Below are positions 27,939 through 36,926 of a stretch of DNA of 64,000 nt, in pieces (position 1 is the first letter of the stretch; every line of letters begins with the position of its first letter). The position numbers and the translations under genes are program-made. The notes beneath the pieces were generated by a model that was not told the DNA's origin, ran no database searches, and saw nothing but the letters and a program-made list of their open reading frames with translations. The stretch comes from JACDAE01 sp963717195 (lineage in GTDB: Bacteria; Chloroflexota; Ktedonobacteria; Ktedonobacterales; Ktedonobacteraceae): the NCBI GenBank assembly GCA_963717195.1, contig CAVQVR010000021.1:744001-808000 (forward strand), given 5' to 3'.

Positions 27939-28657
27939 TGGAGAATGAAGCATTTGACCAGCGTGACATGACAATCCTGGTCGTGGATGACGAACCACGC
28001 ATCCGTGACCTCGTACGTATAAACCTGGAAATGGAACATTATAGTGTTATCGAAGCCAATAATGGCATGGAAGCACTGGATCAGCTACGGGAAAGCCTGC
28101 CCGACCTTGTGATGCTGGATGTTATGATGCCTGAGATGGATGGTTTTGAAACGCTTCGAGCAATCCGCGAGGTATCGACCGTGCCAGTTATCATGCTTAC
28201 GGTCCGCCAGAGTGAGCAGGACAGAATTCATGGCCTTGATCTGGGCGCAGACGATTACCTCGCCAAGCCCTTTAGTCCACGCGAGTTACTCTCACGCATC
28301 CGTGCATTACTGCGCCGTTCATTTATGGCCCCACCATCACGCAAAACAGAGATTATCGTCGATCCAGATTTAAAGATCGACTTCTCGCGTCATGAAGTCA
28401 TCGTACGCGGGCAGAAGGTCGTGCTCCGTCCCACCGAGTATCGCCTCCTGTATCACCTCGTAAGTAATGCAGGCCGCCTATTGACACATGAAACATTGCT
28501 CTCTAAGGTATGGGGGCGAGAATATCGCGATGAGGCTCATTACCTGCGTTTATATATTACGTACCTCCGTCAGAAAATCGAGAAGGATCCAGCACATCCT
28601 AAATATATCTTAACCGAACGCGGTGTAGGATATCGCTTTAAAGAGTTGGATGAGTAA
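27938..28657 (+). CDS. OmpR/PhoB-type response regulator
   Basis: A 239-residue regulator. The receiver domain has the acidic pair DDE (17-19), phospho-acceptor Asp61 in MLDVMMPEMDG and the conserved Lys in YLAKPFSPREL. The C-terminal winged helix has LRPTEYRLLYHL and RGVGYRFK. It is coupled to the kinase gene by a TAATG overlap, so the pair is co-translated. Confidence 0.95.
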   Translation: MENEAFDQRDMTILVVDDEPRIRDLVRINLEMEHYSVIEANNGMEALDQLRESLPDLVMLDVMMPEMDGFETLRAIREVSTVPVIMLTVRQSEQDRIHGLDLGADDYLAKPFSPRELLSRIRALLRRSFMAPPSRKTEIIVDPDLKIDFSRHEVIVRGQKVVLRPTEYRLLYHLVSNAGRLLTHETLLSKVWGREYRDEAHYLRLYITYLRQKIEKDPAHPKYILTERGVGYRFKELDE

Positions 28658-28738
28658 CCAACTAAACTCATCCATTAACTTTTCACATCAATAAACTCTG
28701 CATAAATCAAACATATGGCAAAGATCGGCAGATCAGGG

Positions 28739-28768
28739 TTAGGGCCAGATTTATCGCGCCCACGTGAA
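28739..28768. repeat. Degenerate half copy of the GTAGGGGC repeat
   Basis: GGGCCAGATTTATCGCGCCC with flanking bases matches one arm of the palindrome at 29817-29890 but has no partner. It lies in the 150-base leader of the UroD-like gene. Confidence 0.6.
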
Positions 28769-28810
28769 ACGTAGCAAGTAGAACTGACAAGAAAGGACAT
28801 CCACAATACT

Positions 28811-29806
28811 ATGAACAAGAAAGAACGCGTTGATGCCGCGCTACGAGGCGATCCAGTGGATCGTGTACCCGCCAGCATGTGGGGACACGACTTTGAGCGC
28901 GAATGGAATACACAGACGCTAACTGAAACCCTGATCGAAAACTTTACACGTTATGACTGGGACTATCTCAAAGTCAATCCACGTGCCAGCTATCATGCAG
29001 AAGGATGGAAAGCAAAATATCGCCCCTCCGGAGAAAAATATAAAGCCCCCATATGTGATGAAACACCTATAAAATGTATATCAGACTGGAAACGTCTACG
29101 TCCCCTGGAGCCAGATTACGGCCCACTCGGCGAACAGTTGCATATATTGCAATTGCTCAATCATGCAGTCGGTTACGACGCATACTTTGTGCAGACCATC
29201 TTTTGTCCACTCGGAGTAGCCATCTACATTGCCGGACACAACAGGGAGGCTGTGCAGCAAGCATTGCGTGAGGATCGTAAAGCCATGCATGCGGCCTTGC
29301 GTGTGATTACCGAAACCTTCACTGCATTTGCCATTGCATGCCTCGACGAAGGGGCCAGTGGCATCTTCTACGCAACCAACGGATGGGCAAGTGAAGGCGT
29401 GTTGACTCCTGATCAGTATCGTGAATTTGGCGAACAGTACGATCTAGAATTTTTAGATGCTATTAAAAGTCGCAGCAAATTCAATATTCTGCATAATTGT
29501 GGTACGCATATCTACTTTGATCAACTTTCCTCATATCCTGTGCAAGCTCTCAGTTGGGGCGCTACACTTGAAGGCAATCCCGATCTACGCGAAGGAAAAA
29601 TGCGCTCCGGTAAAGCCGTCATGGGGGGTATCAGCGAGCAAACGACGTTGAAAAGTGGATCAGCCATTCAGGTACAGGAAGAGGTGGCAAGTGCGTTGGA
29701 GTTGACCGATGGCAAGCACTTTTTGCTGGCTCCAGGTTGTGCCATACCGCCTGAAACGCCTGCTAAAAATCTGGCGGCTATTCGTCGTGCGTTGCATACT
29801 AGCTGA
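28811..29806 (+). CDS. Uroporphyrinogen decarboxylase-family protein
   Basis: A 331-residue TIM-barrel protein of the UroD/MtaA superfamily. It starts KKERVDAALRGDPVDRVPAS, then has DYLKVNPRASYH and, near the end, ILHNCGTHIYF, where the Cys/His could bind metal as in methylcobamide methyltransferases, and FLLAPGCAIPPETP. True HemE has a different N-terminal Arg-rich signature, so haem synthesis is unlikely. A methyl-transfer or decarboxylase role is possible but unproven. It stands alone, flanked by repeats. Confidence 0.7.
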   Translation: MNKKERVDAALRGDPVDRVPASMWGHDFEREWNTQTLTETLIENFTRYDWDYLKVNPRASYHAEGWKAKYRPSGEKYKAPICDETPIKCISDWKRLRPLEPDYGPLGEQLHILQLLNHAVGYDAYFVQTIFCPLGVAIYIAGHNREAVQQALREDRKAMHAALRVITETFTAFAIACLDEGASGIFYATNGWASEGVLTPDQYREFGEQYDLEFLDAIKSRSKFNILHNCGTHIYFDQLSSYPVQALSWGATLEGNPDLREGKMRSGKAVMGGISEQTTLKSGSAIQVQEEVASALELTDGKHFLLAPGCAIPPETPAKNLAAIRRALHTS

Positions 29807-29816
29807 TTGTTGTGAT

Positions 29817-29890
29817 TGTAGGGGCCAGATTTATCGCGCCCAGGTGAATCAACACCAATTCACCTGGGCACAATAAATCTGGCCCCTACA
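29817..29890. repeat. GTAGGGGC-family palindrome between convergent genes
   Basis: Arms of 33 and 33 bases (29817-29849 and 29858-29890) pair except for a 3-base internal mismatch; the loop is 8 bases. It lies between the 3' ends of the UroD-like gene and the RND transporter gene and could terminate both. Confidence 0.85.
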
Positions 29891-29896
29891 ACGCGC

Positions 29897-32800
29897 TTAA
29901 ACCGTCTGTGGCTGAGGTTGTGGCCCAACAACCTCAACAGGCCCTTCCTCAGACGGAAGTTTCCCGGAGCGACCACGAATATCTTCCACAAGCGTATAGA
30001 GCGTTGGTACAATCAACAGCGTCAGGAAGGTTGACGTAGTCAATCCCCCGATGACAACGATAGCCAGTGGGCCCGAGAGGAAACCGCTTGATCCGCTCAA
30101 CCCTAGCGACATTGGAATCAAGGCCAGGATGGTTGCAATAGCCGTCATCAGAATAGGACGCAGGCGGCGGCGTCCACCCTCAATAACTGCCGAACGTGCA
30201 TCCAGTCCCTTCTTGCGATACTGATTTACCAGGTCCAGCAACACGATAGCATTGGTTACTACAATACCGATCAACATCAGCAGACCAATGAGCGATGCCA
30301 ACCCCAATGCTGTATTCGTTATCAGCAAGAGCAGAATTGAACCAGTTGCAGCAAACGGAATCGATACCAGCAGGATCAAAGGCTGAAGCAGGCTGCGGAA
30401 GGTTGCGACCATAACAATGTAGACCAGCAAGATTGCCACCAGTAACGCAATACCAAGGCTCTGGAACGCCTGGCTCTGCTGCGTCGTAACACCACCAAAT
30501 GTGACAGAGGCACCAGACGGCAGACTGAGTTTTTTGACGCGGCTCTGCACATCACTGCTTACCGCACCAACATTCTGGCTGGTGATGTTCGCGTTGATCG
30601 TCGCAGTACGGTTCGTATTGAGATGGGTTATCTGCGTTGGTCCACTGGTCTGAGTCACATCGGCAAGGTCGCCCAGGCGCACATTACCAGTTATTGTGGG
30701 AATAAGCAGATTTTGCAGATCCTTGACGGTATTCGCTGGCGTACCCAATTGGAGGTTAACATTTTCCTGCGTACCATTGAGCGTGACCTGAGTCACCGTC
30801 GTACCACTATAGATCATCCGCAGCAACTGACCCACCTGAGCTGCCGTCATACCATGACTGATGGCTTTCTGTGAGTCGACATGTATATCAATCAAAGGAG
30901 CTGCATTGGTCAGCGAACTGGTCACATCAGACAGGTTAGGAGCCTTTGAAACAGCAGTGAGTACCTGGCTGTTCGCCTGGCTTAATACCTGTGGGTCGGA
31001 AGCCTGGACATTTACGGTGATCGTCGAGCTACTTCCGCCCTGCTGGCCACCACTAGAGAGCGTCACAGTTCCGACATTTGTAAGCCCTTTTAGCTGGTCG
31101 CTTACCTTCTGCTGAATAGCAGTCTGATTAGCATTTGCGTCGGTCGTCACTACAAAGGATGCCTGATTGGCACCACTGGATGATAGAGAGAATGCTGCTC
31201 CGTTTGATCCTACCGTAACCTGATATGTACTAATGCCCTGGATACCCGATAGAACCTGCTCAACCTTTTGTGCGGCCTTATTGGTGACATCCAGGCTCGC
31301 GGTCTGGGGCTCTTGCACACTAATGTTGAAGCTAGTTGCCGATGAACTACCGATCAGGTTTGTTGCCAGGCGTGGATAGAGTGCAAACGTACCGATAAGC
31401 ACCAGTAACGCTGCTGTCAGCGTAATTGCGCGATGTTTTGTTACCCAGCTAATCAGCGGTACATAACCCTTCTCCAGGAACGTGACCTTCTCATGTTCAT
31501 CGCGGATTGATGCAACTATGTTCTTTGGCGCTTTCAAGAACCAGTAAGCTAACACGGGAATAATCGTTAGAGCTACAAAGAGTGAGGCAACCAGTGCGAT
31601 TGTTACCGCAACTGAGAAGGGCTGGAAAAACTCACCAACAATGCCAGTCGTGAAGGCAATGGGTAAGAATACTGCAACGGTGGTCACCGTCGAGGCAGTC
31701 ACAGCAGTGGCGACTTCACGCACACCGGAGAGTACGGCTGTGCGTTTATCTTCTCCACGACTCAGGTGACGATAAATGTTTTCCAGGACGACAATCGAGT
31801 CATCAATGACGCGTCCGACTGCAATAGTAAGGCCGCCTAGCGTCAGGATATTCAACGAGTAGTTGCCAATCCAGAGCCCTATCAACGCGATCACGATTGA
31901 AAGCGGAATAGAGATCGCAGTCACCAGCGTTGAGCGAATTGAGAGCAGGAACAGGAGGATGACCAGTATCGCAAAAGCTGCCCCAATCAGTCCTTCCTTC
32001 ACCAGGTCAGCGACTGAAGTCTGGATGGATGGCGCCTGATCTGAGATTACCGAGAGTGTCGTACCAGGGCCGACCTTGTTCTCTAAATCCGCTAACTGGT
32101 TCCTGACTGCATGGGAGATAGAAACAGTATTGCCGGATGACGATTTTGTGATAGAAATGCCCAGGCTATCATGACCATTCGTGCGTGTAAGCGTCGTTGA
32201 AGGGCTAAGTGCCTGCTGCACAGTTGCTACATCACTCAACTTCACAGGTTTTGCTGAAGCAGCCTGAGTGGCCGCCGACTGTTGAGTTCCAGTAGCAGCA
32301 GTCGTAGATGCTCCGGTTGCTCCACTAAAGCTTCCAGTACCAGTTGCCCCACTGGCTCCGGTCGCTCCATTAAAGCTTCCAGTTCCGGTTGTGGCACCGG
32401 TAGCACTGGCAGCAGGTAGTGAAGAGTGCACACCGACAATTACATTCTGCAGATCCTGAAGCGAGTTGAAGGTATTGTCAACACTAACCGCTACTGTCTG
32501 ACCATTGTTCGTCACCTGGCCTACTGGTAACGTCACACTATTGGCTTGAAGAGCAGCCTGAACCTGGGTCACACTGAGACCCTCGTCCTGTAACTTTTTC
32601 AGATCAAGCGTCACGGTAACAATCTGGTTGCGTACACCGGTCAGATTCACATTAGCAACTCCGCTAATACCTTGTAATACAGGCACAACGTCTTGTTTGA
32701 GACGCACAGCCAGATCCTGCTGATTGAGCGAAGAAGATGTTGCCGCAAGGGTAATTACCGGCTGATCAGAGATGTTGAAAGTCTGTACCTGGGGTGTTAC

Positions 32801-33169
32801 AGTACTGGGGAGACTGGATTGAGTCTTACTGATAAGCTGAGTTATGGTCTGACTCGTCGTCGTCAGATCAGTGCTATAATCAAACTCGGCAATAATTAGT
32901 GAAGAACCTTCATTTGAATAAGAAGTAAGCTGTTGTAATCCCTGTATCCCTTGAAGATTATTTTCAAGCGGATCGGTGACATCGCGTTCTACACTTGCTG
33001 GTGAAGCACCAGGATAGACGCTCACAACTGAAATAGCCGGAAAAGCTATCGATGGCAGCAGTTCCTCTTTCAACGATGGAATCACAAATGCCCCGAACAG
33101 CAGTATTCCGACTGTTAACAGTGCAATGATACTTTTGTTGGCAAGGCTTAACCTGGACAAAAAAGACAT
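29897..33169 (-). CDS. RND-family efflux transporter (SwrC/AcrB-like)
   Basis: A 1090-residue inner-membrane pump. Helix 1 lies at about residues 12-30; the large loop, the proton-relay region GRVIDDSIVVLENIYRHL in helix 4 and the second half with the same helix pattern (GIVVTNAIVLLDLVNQYR) follow. GGRRRLRPILMTAIAT is a family signature. The likely role is proton-driven export of lipids or drugs, as for SwrC in Bacillus. Residues 253-308 are an unusual Gly/Ala/Thr/Ser-rich repeat. No adaptor (HlyD-like) gene is adjacent. GGGAG lies 7 bases before the ATG. Confidence 0.9.
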   Translation of the reverse strand: MSFLSRLSLANKSIIALLTVGILLFGAFVIPSLKEELLPSIAFPAISVVSVYPGASPASVERDVTDPLENNLQGIQGLQQLTSYSNEGSSLIIAEFDYSTDLTTTSQTITQLISKTQSSLPSTVTPQVQTFNISDQPVITLAATSSSLNQQDLAVRLKQDVVPVLQGISGVANVNLTGVRNQIVTVTLDLKKLQDEGLSVTQVQAALQANSVTLPVGQVTNNGQTVAVSVDNTFNSLQDLQNVIVGVHSSLPAASATGATTGTGSFNGATGASGATGTGSFSGATGASTTAATGTQQSAATQAASAKPVKLSDVATVQQALSPSTTLTRTNGHDSLGISITKSSSGNTVSISHAVRNQLADLENKVGPGTTLSVISDQAPSIQTSVADLVKEGLIGAAFAILVILLFLLSIRSTLVTAISIPLSIVIALIGLWIGNYSLNILTLGGLTIAVGRVIDDSIVVLENIYRHLSRGEDKRTAVLSGVREVATAVTASTVTTVAVFLPIAFTTGIVGEFFQPFSVAVTIALVASLFVALTIIPVLAYWFLKAPKNIVASIRDEHEKVTFLEKGYVPLISWVTKHRAITLTAALLVLIGTFALYPRLATNLIGSSSATSFNISVQEPQTASLDVTNKAAQKVEQVLSGIQGISTYQVTVGSNGAAFSLSSSGANQASFVVTTDANANQTAIQQKVSDQLKGLTNVGTVTLSSGGQQGGSSSTITVNVQASDPQVLSQANSQVLTAVSKAPNLSDVTSSLTNAAPLIDIHVDSQKAISHGMTAAQVGQLLRMIYSGTTVTQVTLNGTQENVNLQLGTPANTVKDLQNLLIPTITGNVRLGDLADVTQTSGPTQITHLNTNRTATINANITSQNVGAVSSDVQSRVKKLSLPSGASVTFGGVTTQQSQAFQSLGIALLVAILLVYIVMVATFRSLLQPLILLVSIPFAATGSILLLLITNTALGLASLIGLLMLIGIVVTNAIVLLDLVNQYRKKGLDARSAVIEGGRRRLRPILMTAIATILALIPMSLGLSGSSGFLSGPLAIVVIGGLTTSTFLTLLIVPTLYTLVEDIRGRSGKLPSEEGPVEVVGPQPQPQTV
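32246..32413 (-). repeat. Low-complexity GATG-type repeat inside the RND gene
   Basis: The coding sequence here gives two near copies of TGTGSFNGATGASGA within about 56 residues rich in Gly, Ala, Thr and Ser. Homologues have a short loop at this place in the first periplasmic domain. It looks like an expanded in-frame repeat. Confidence 0.7.
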
Positions 33170-33441
33170 ATTGTACTCCCGAATATATCAATGTTTTATA
33201 GTTAACATTGAAGCTGGCTAACGAATTCTATCTTGACATTAAACTATGGCAAGCTTACATCATGCAGCGTTAAGATGTCGACGGGGAAACACCTGATGTT
33301 TCCTTGACAGAAATAAGTTACAATCTATCTGGGGATCGTCAAATTTGTACTGCTGATGGTGTATTTTTATTAAATCGGCTAGAAATAACAAATCATCAGG
33401 CATTGGAGCGTCACCCAATGTCTGATTAGAGAAGTAAATCC

Positions 33442-33621
33442 ATGACTCAGATGGTCGTGCAGGGAATACGTATTATCGAAATAGACCCGCGCTTGAGCAT
33501 ATCAGTCAAAACAGTCGAAACTCATCTCACAAGTTTATATAGTAAGCCTGGTGTACAATCACGGGCAGAGGCGATAGCATTGGCGCAGCGACAAGGTTTA
33601 TTATTGGAAAATGAACGATAA
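33442..33621 (+). pseudogene. LuxR-type helix-turn-helix remnant
   Basis: A 59-residue frame ends SISVKTVETHLTSLYSKPGVQSRAEAIALAQRQGLL, which is the last part of a LuxR/FixJ DNA-binding domain. The first helix is damaged (IRIIEIDPRLS instead of SNKEIAxxL). The receiver or sensor part of the protein is missing. There is an ATG at 33442 but no ribosome site. I read it as the tail of a deleted regulator. Confidence 0.7.
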
Positions 33622-33637
33622 TACCCGAAAATAATTC

Positions 33638-33675
33638 ACGAAAACCTCACAGGGATTTACGAAAACCTCACAGGG
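33638..33675. repeat. Two copies of a 17-bp direct repeat
   Basis: ACGAAAACCTCACAGGG occurs at 33638-33654 and 33659-33675, a 21-base period. It lies between the LuxR relic and the BTAD gene. It could be a regulator site or slippage product. Confidence 0.7.
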
Positions 33676-33779
33676 GCAACAGGGCGCTTATGTTATAATC
33701 GGGCCATACAGATAAAGCTTTGTTTTTGAGTAACAGGTTGCTCTTCCTGTTATCAACTGGCAAAGCAAGGGATTTCAGG

Positions 33780-36008
33780 ATGGAAGGGATGGTAAGAGTA
33801 ATGAAGAAGACAGGTGAGCAGAAGCGCCCACTGTATCCACTCATGCGGGTCACTACTTTTGGCGAGTTTAGACTTGAACGCCTCGTTACCGCTCCTTTAA
33901 ATTCAATGGAAGCTCCTGATTATACACGTATCTTGCCTGAGGAATGGGGCAATCGGAGTTCGGCGCTGCTGCTACTGAAAATCCTGCTTTGCCGTGAGGA
34001 GCGGCGGGCACCCAGAGAAGATCTGATCTCAACGCTCTGGCCAGACAGAAACGCTCTAAACACAGAACATGCTTTTGATTCGGTGACTTCTATACTACGA
34101 CGACGGACGCTGCTTACCTGCACGGGAGAAAGCCTTTTGCTCACTCTCCACACGTCAGGAGGCACCAGCTTCAAGCTCGCAACACAGCCGTTCCTCTGGG
34201 TCGATGCTGATGCTCTACTTGCTTTATCCACTCAATCTCTACGAGTGACCAGCCGGGGTCAGAATCCATTGTCCCTTTTGGAGAAGGCCCATGCACTTAC
34301 CCGGGGCGAGTTTCTCGAAGATGATCTGGGATATGCCTGGACACAAGCACGACGCTATACGCTGAATGGTGCTCGCAGGCGCATACTCTACAAACTGGTT
34401 GAGCTCTATCTGAAAGAGAAGCAGATATGGCAGGCCGAAGAACTGCTCTACACCTTTCTAGAGGATCATCCGACCGATGAAGATGCATTATGCCGTTTGA
34501 TGATCTTACTGGCGGAACAGGGAAGACGGCAAGAAGCGCTCCAGCTCTATCGTTATACAGTAGATCTGTTGCGTGAAGAACAGCGTGGTCCAGCTGTGTA
34601 TACAAAAGAACTGGCAGTTCGTGTACGAATTGGGACAGCTCTAAAGGAACAGGCAACAAACTATATAGCTACAGGCACAGCAATTGCAGTTCCTCCAGGA
34701 TGGGGCAGATCGGCAAAAACAAAAGTGCTGCACAAACTCTGGCTGCATGCACTACAAGTACAGATGTTGGTGGTGAGTATTTCTCTCTATAGTACGGTCG
34801 GGAGGTGGTCTACTATGCGTATGGAAGTAGATAAAATATATTATGACAACTATTTGTTCAGAGTAGAGCTTGATACTGGTGCAGAGACTGGTACAAATCA
34901 GCTTACGGTCTGGTTTGCAGAAAAGACGAATATTGCGACTATTCCCCTCACGCATTTTAAGCCAGATCAGCTTCTGAAAGCATTGTTGGAACCCTATAAA
35001 TCGTCTCTCCAGACGCGGTTAGAACAAGAGAAATCTACTTCTCGCAGACCGTTTCAGGAAGAGATCGCGGGCCTTCAATCTCTTACGTCCGCGACATCCA
35101 AAGAAAGAAGCATGCCCAAGAAAATCAAACGCCAGATAAATGACCTGCGTAAACAGATGAATATTGCAGTGCAACGCTTCGAGGCTGACTTTACACGCAG
35201 GGTACTGCTGGCGCTGGATAGAAATTGCTTCGATGCAGATATCCTGCAACGTGAAAGCCGTCTCTTTGGAAATGAACGCTTCCTGCGCGACTTTTATTTT
35301 GAGGAGTCGAGCGAGCAACATATACGTAGTTTCTGCCGTAAATTTGCCACTGATGAAGCCTATAGGCGACGGGTTATGGCGCGAGAGGTACCATGGGCAA
35401 AACGCAATGCCCTTTTCTTACGCAATCTTTTCACACTATTCGGAGAGCACTTTCATCCCTCTAATTCATATGAGTATGAAAATAAGGCACGCGACTTTTT
35501 TCATTGGATCAACCAACATTATGAGGCGATCCTTGCGCTGCCCGATTACCAGATGCTCCAGCAGATCGACAATGCTTTTATACCCGATGCCATTGAGCCT
35601 GATCCCTTCATCCGATCTGCCGTCGAGCTACTTAACTGCATACCAGGCGTGACCACGCGTTATTCCTGCCAGGGAGTTTCGGGCAAAGTGCACTTTCAAG
35701 GGCGCGACCTCCTTGTAGTCTCCGAGCATGAAGAATATGCATACGTATCCTTTACAAAGATTGAGCAACCAGCAAAAAAGGTGATTGCTGAGCTACTTCC
35801 CCAATTTCCAGCCATTACGGATGCGCAGCCACCCGGCAATTTTGCTTTATGGGCAGTGCTGAGATCAACGGGCGCTAACATTCGTTTCCGCATGGAACTG
35901 GTCGAACTGGCACAACTCGTCCTGGAGATAATGGGTCGGGGAAGTATTATGCTACCGGATGATACCTCACTTATACATCATCCAGAGGAGTTTAGAAAAT
36001 CCTCATAA
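33780..36008 (+). CDS. BTAD-domain protein with long unknown C-terminal region
   Basis: A 742-residue protein. Residues 20-150 resemble the OmpR-like DNA-binding part of SARP/AfsR regulators (GEFRLERLV, then WPDRNALNTEHAFDSVTSILRR). Residues 150-300 form a bacterial transcriptional activator (TPR) domain, for example LLYTFLEDHPTDEDALCRLM. The remaining 430 residues are unrecognised; a segment near residues 620-710 holds VTTRYSCQGVSGK and AYVSFTKIEQ. ATG 33780 was chosen; an upstream TTG at 33720 lacks a ribosome site. It is likely a regulator, but the second half may be an effector domain. Confidence 0.6.
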   Translation: MEGMVRVMKKTGEQKRPLYPLMRVTTFGEFRLERLVTAPLNSMEAPDYTRILPEEWGNRSSALLLLKILLCREERRAPREDLISTLWPDRNALNTEHAFDSVTSILRRRTLLTCTGESLLLTLHTSGGTSFKLATQPFLWVDADALLALSTQSLRVTSRGQNPLSLLEKAHALTRGEFLEDDLGYAWTQARRYTLNGARRRILYKLVELYLKEKQIWQAEELLYTFLEDHPTDEDALCRLMILLAEQGRRQEALQLYRYTVDLLREEQRGPAVYTKELAVRVRIGTALKEQATNYIATGTAIAVPPGWGRSAKTKVLHKLWLHALQVQMLVVSISLYSTVGRWSTMRMEVDKIYYDNYLFRVELDTGAETGTNQLTVWFAEKTNIATIPLTHFKPDQLLKALLEPYKSSLQTRLEQEKSTSRRPFQEEIAGLQSLTSATSKERSMPKKIKRQINDLRKQMNIAVQRFEADFTRRVLLALDRNCFDADILQRESRLFGNERFLRDFYFEESSEQHIRSFCRKFATDEAYRRRVMAREVPWAKRNALFLRNLFTLFGEHFHPSNSYEYENKARDFFHWINQHYEAILALPDYQMLQQIDNAFIPDAIEPDPFIRSAVELLNCIPGVTTRYSCQGVSGKVHFQGRDLLVVSEHEEYAYVSFTKIEQPAKKVIAELLPQFPAITDAQPPGNFALWAVLRSTGANIRFRMELVELAQLVLEIMGRGSIMLPDDTSLIHHPEEFRKSS

Positions 36009-36012
36009 CGCT

Positions 36013-36477
36013 CTATGAGGTTGCACCGGGTGAAGATACGCGAAACGGCGAGGCTATATCGGTACGAAAGAGACGCAAGAGTCCTTTGCTAGCCGTGACT
36101 GGATGTGCAGATGCTTCTGCAAATAACGCCTGAAGTTCATCTGCACTCAGATCATGGTTGGGATCCCAGCCATAACGTTTTAGATCGACGCGTCCACTCT
36201 CTGAAAAGAGGATACCTTCATTCTCTAGCAACTGGCGCATCGTACCCGGTTGTCCAAACGCCCAGCTCCCGCTCAACTCACCCTTACTGTTGATAACGCG
36301 CTGAGCAGGGACGCCCTCGGGAGACTCGTTCATGATCCATCCGAGCATACGTGCGCCACGCGGGTAGCCGAGCGCTCTGGCGAGCCAGCTATAGGTTGTG
36401 ACCCGTCCCGAAGGGCACGCGCGAACAAGCGCGAATGCTCGGGTGAGGAGCTGGTTGGCTTCTTCCTGGATGATCAT
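36013..36477 (-). CDS. Alkyltransferase-like protein (MGMT family without the active Cys)
   Basis: A 154-residue protein of the methylated-DNA-protein cysteine methyltransferase DNA-binding fold: VRACPSGRVTTYSWLARALGYPRGARMLG and VPAQRVINSKGELSG. The active-site PCHRV is replaced by PAQRV, so the accepting Cys is Ala. Such ATL proteins bind O6-alkylguanine and pass it to nucleotide excision repair rather than repairing it directly. AAGGAG lies 8 bases before the ATG. It ends close to the convergent BTAD gene. Confidence 0.85.
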   Translation of the reverse strand: MIIQEEANQLLTRAFALVRACPSGRVTTYSWLARALGYPRGARMLGWIMNESPEGVPAQRVINSKGELSGSWAFGQPGTMRQLLENEGILFSESGRVDLKRYGWDPNHDLSADELQALFAEASAHPVTASKGLLRLFRTDIASPFRVSSPGATS

Positions 36478-36488
36478 GTTCTTGCTCC

Positions 36489-36917
36489 TTAAAAATCGAT
36501 ATCTTCATCATCGTCAGCAACGCTAGCGAGGAATTCGTCCTGATCTTCTTTAAGGGTCGTCAATACTTCTGCGACGACTTCGGGCGAAACACACCCTATT
36601 TCTCCCATCCACTGAAAGAATTTTTTGAATGAGGTTAAATACGACTTTATGCCAGTTACGGAGGCCCACATCGCCTTACGAGCAAACCAATCTGATAAAA
36701 ATGTCCATACATCACCACTATCGGCCTCATCAAGCTTTTTCAATGGCTCATAATACACGAGGTACTCAGTAAAAAAGTCGATATCGCTAACATAGCGGCG
36801 TATGGTTTTATCGCTCAGTCCTCGCTGTTTAAGCCAGGTTTGAAAATCATCAAGGATTGGTTGGTTATAAGCTTTGATAGCTTTTACCTGTACATCATAA
36901 TCATTGAGAGCACCCAT
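36489..36917 (-). CDS. Lone integrase core-binding (SAM-like) domain protein
   Basis: A 142-residue protein that matches only the N-terminal core-binding domain of tyrosine recombinases: FQTWLKQRGLSDKTIRRYVSDIDFFTEYL and KSYLTSFKKFFQWM. The catalytic domain with its Arg and Tyr is absent. The C-terminus is acidic. It starts 10 bases after the TPR gene, with which it forms an operon. It may be a DNA-binding remnant recruited for another use. Confidence 0.65.
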   Translation of the reverse strand: MGALNDYDVQVKAIKAYNQPILDDFQTWLKQRGLSDKTIRRYVSDIDFFTEYLVYYEPLKKLDEADSGDVWTFLSDWFARKAMWASVTGIKSYLTSFKKFFQWMGEIGCVSPEVVAEVLTTLKEDQDEFLASVADDDEDIDF

Positions 36918-36926
36918 CTAACCTTG

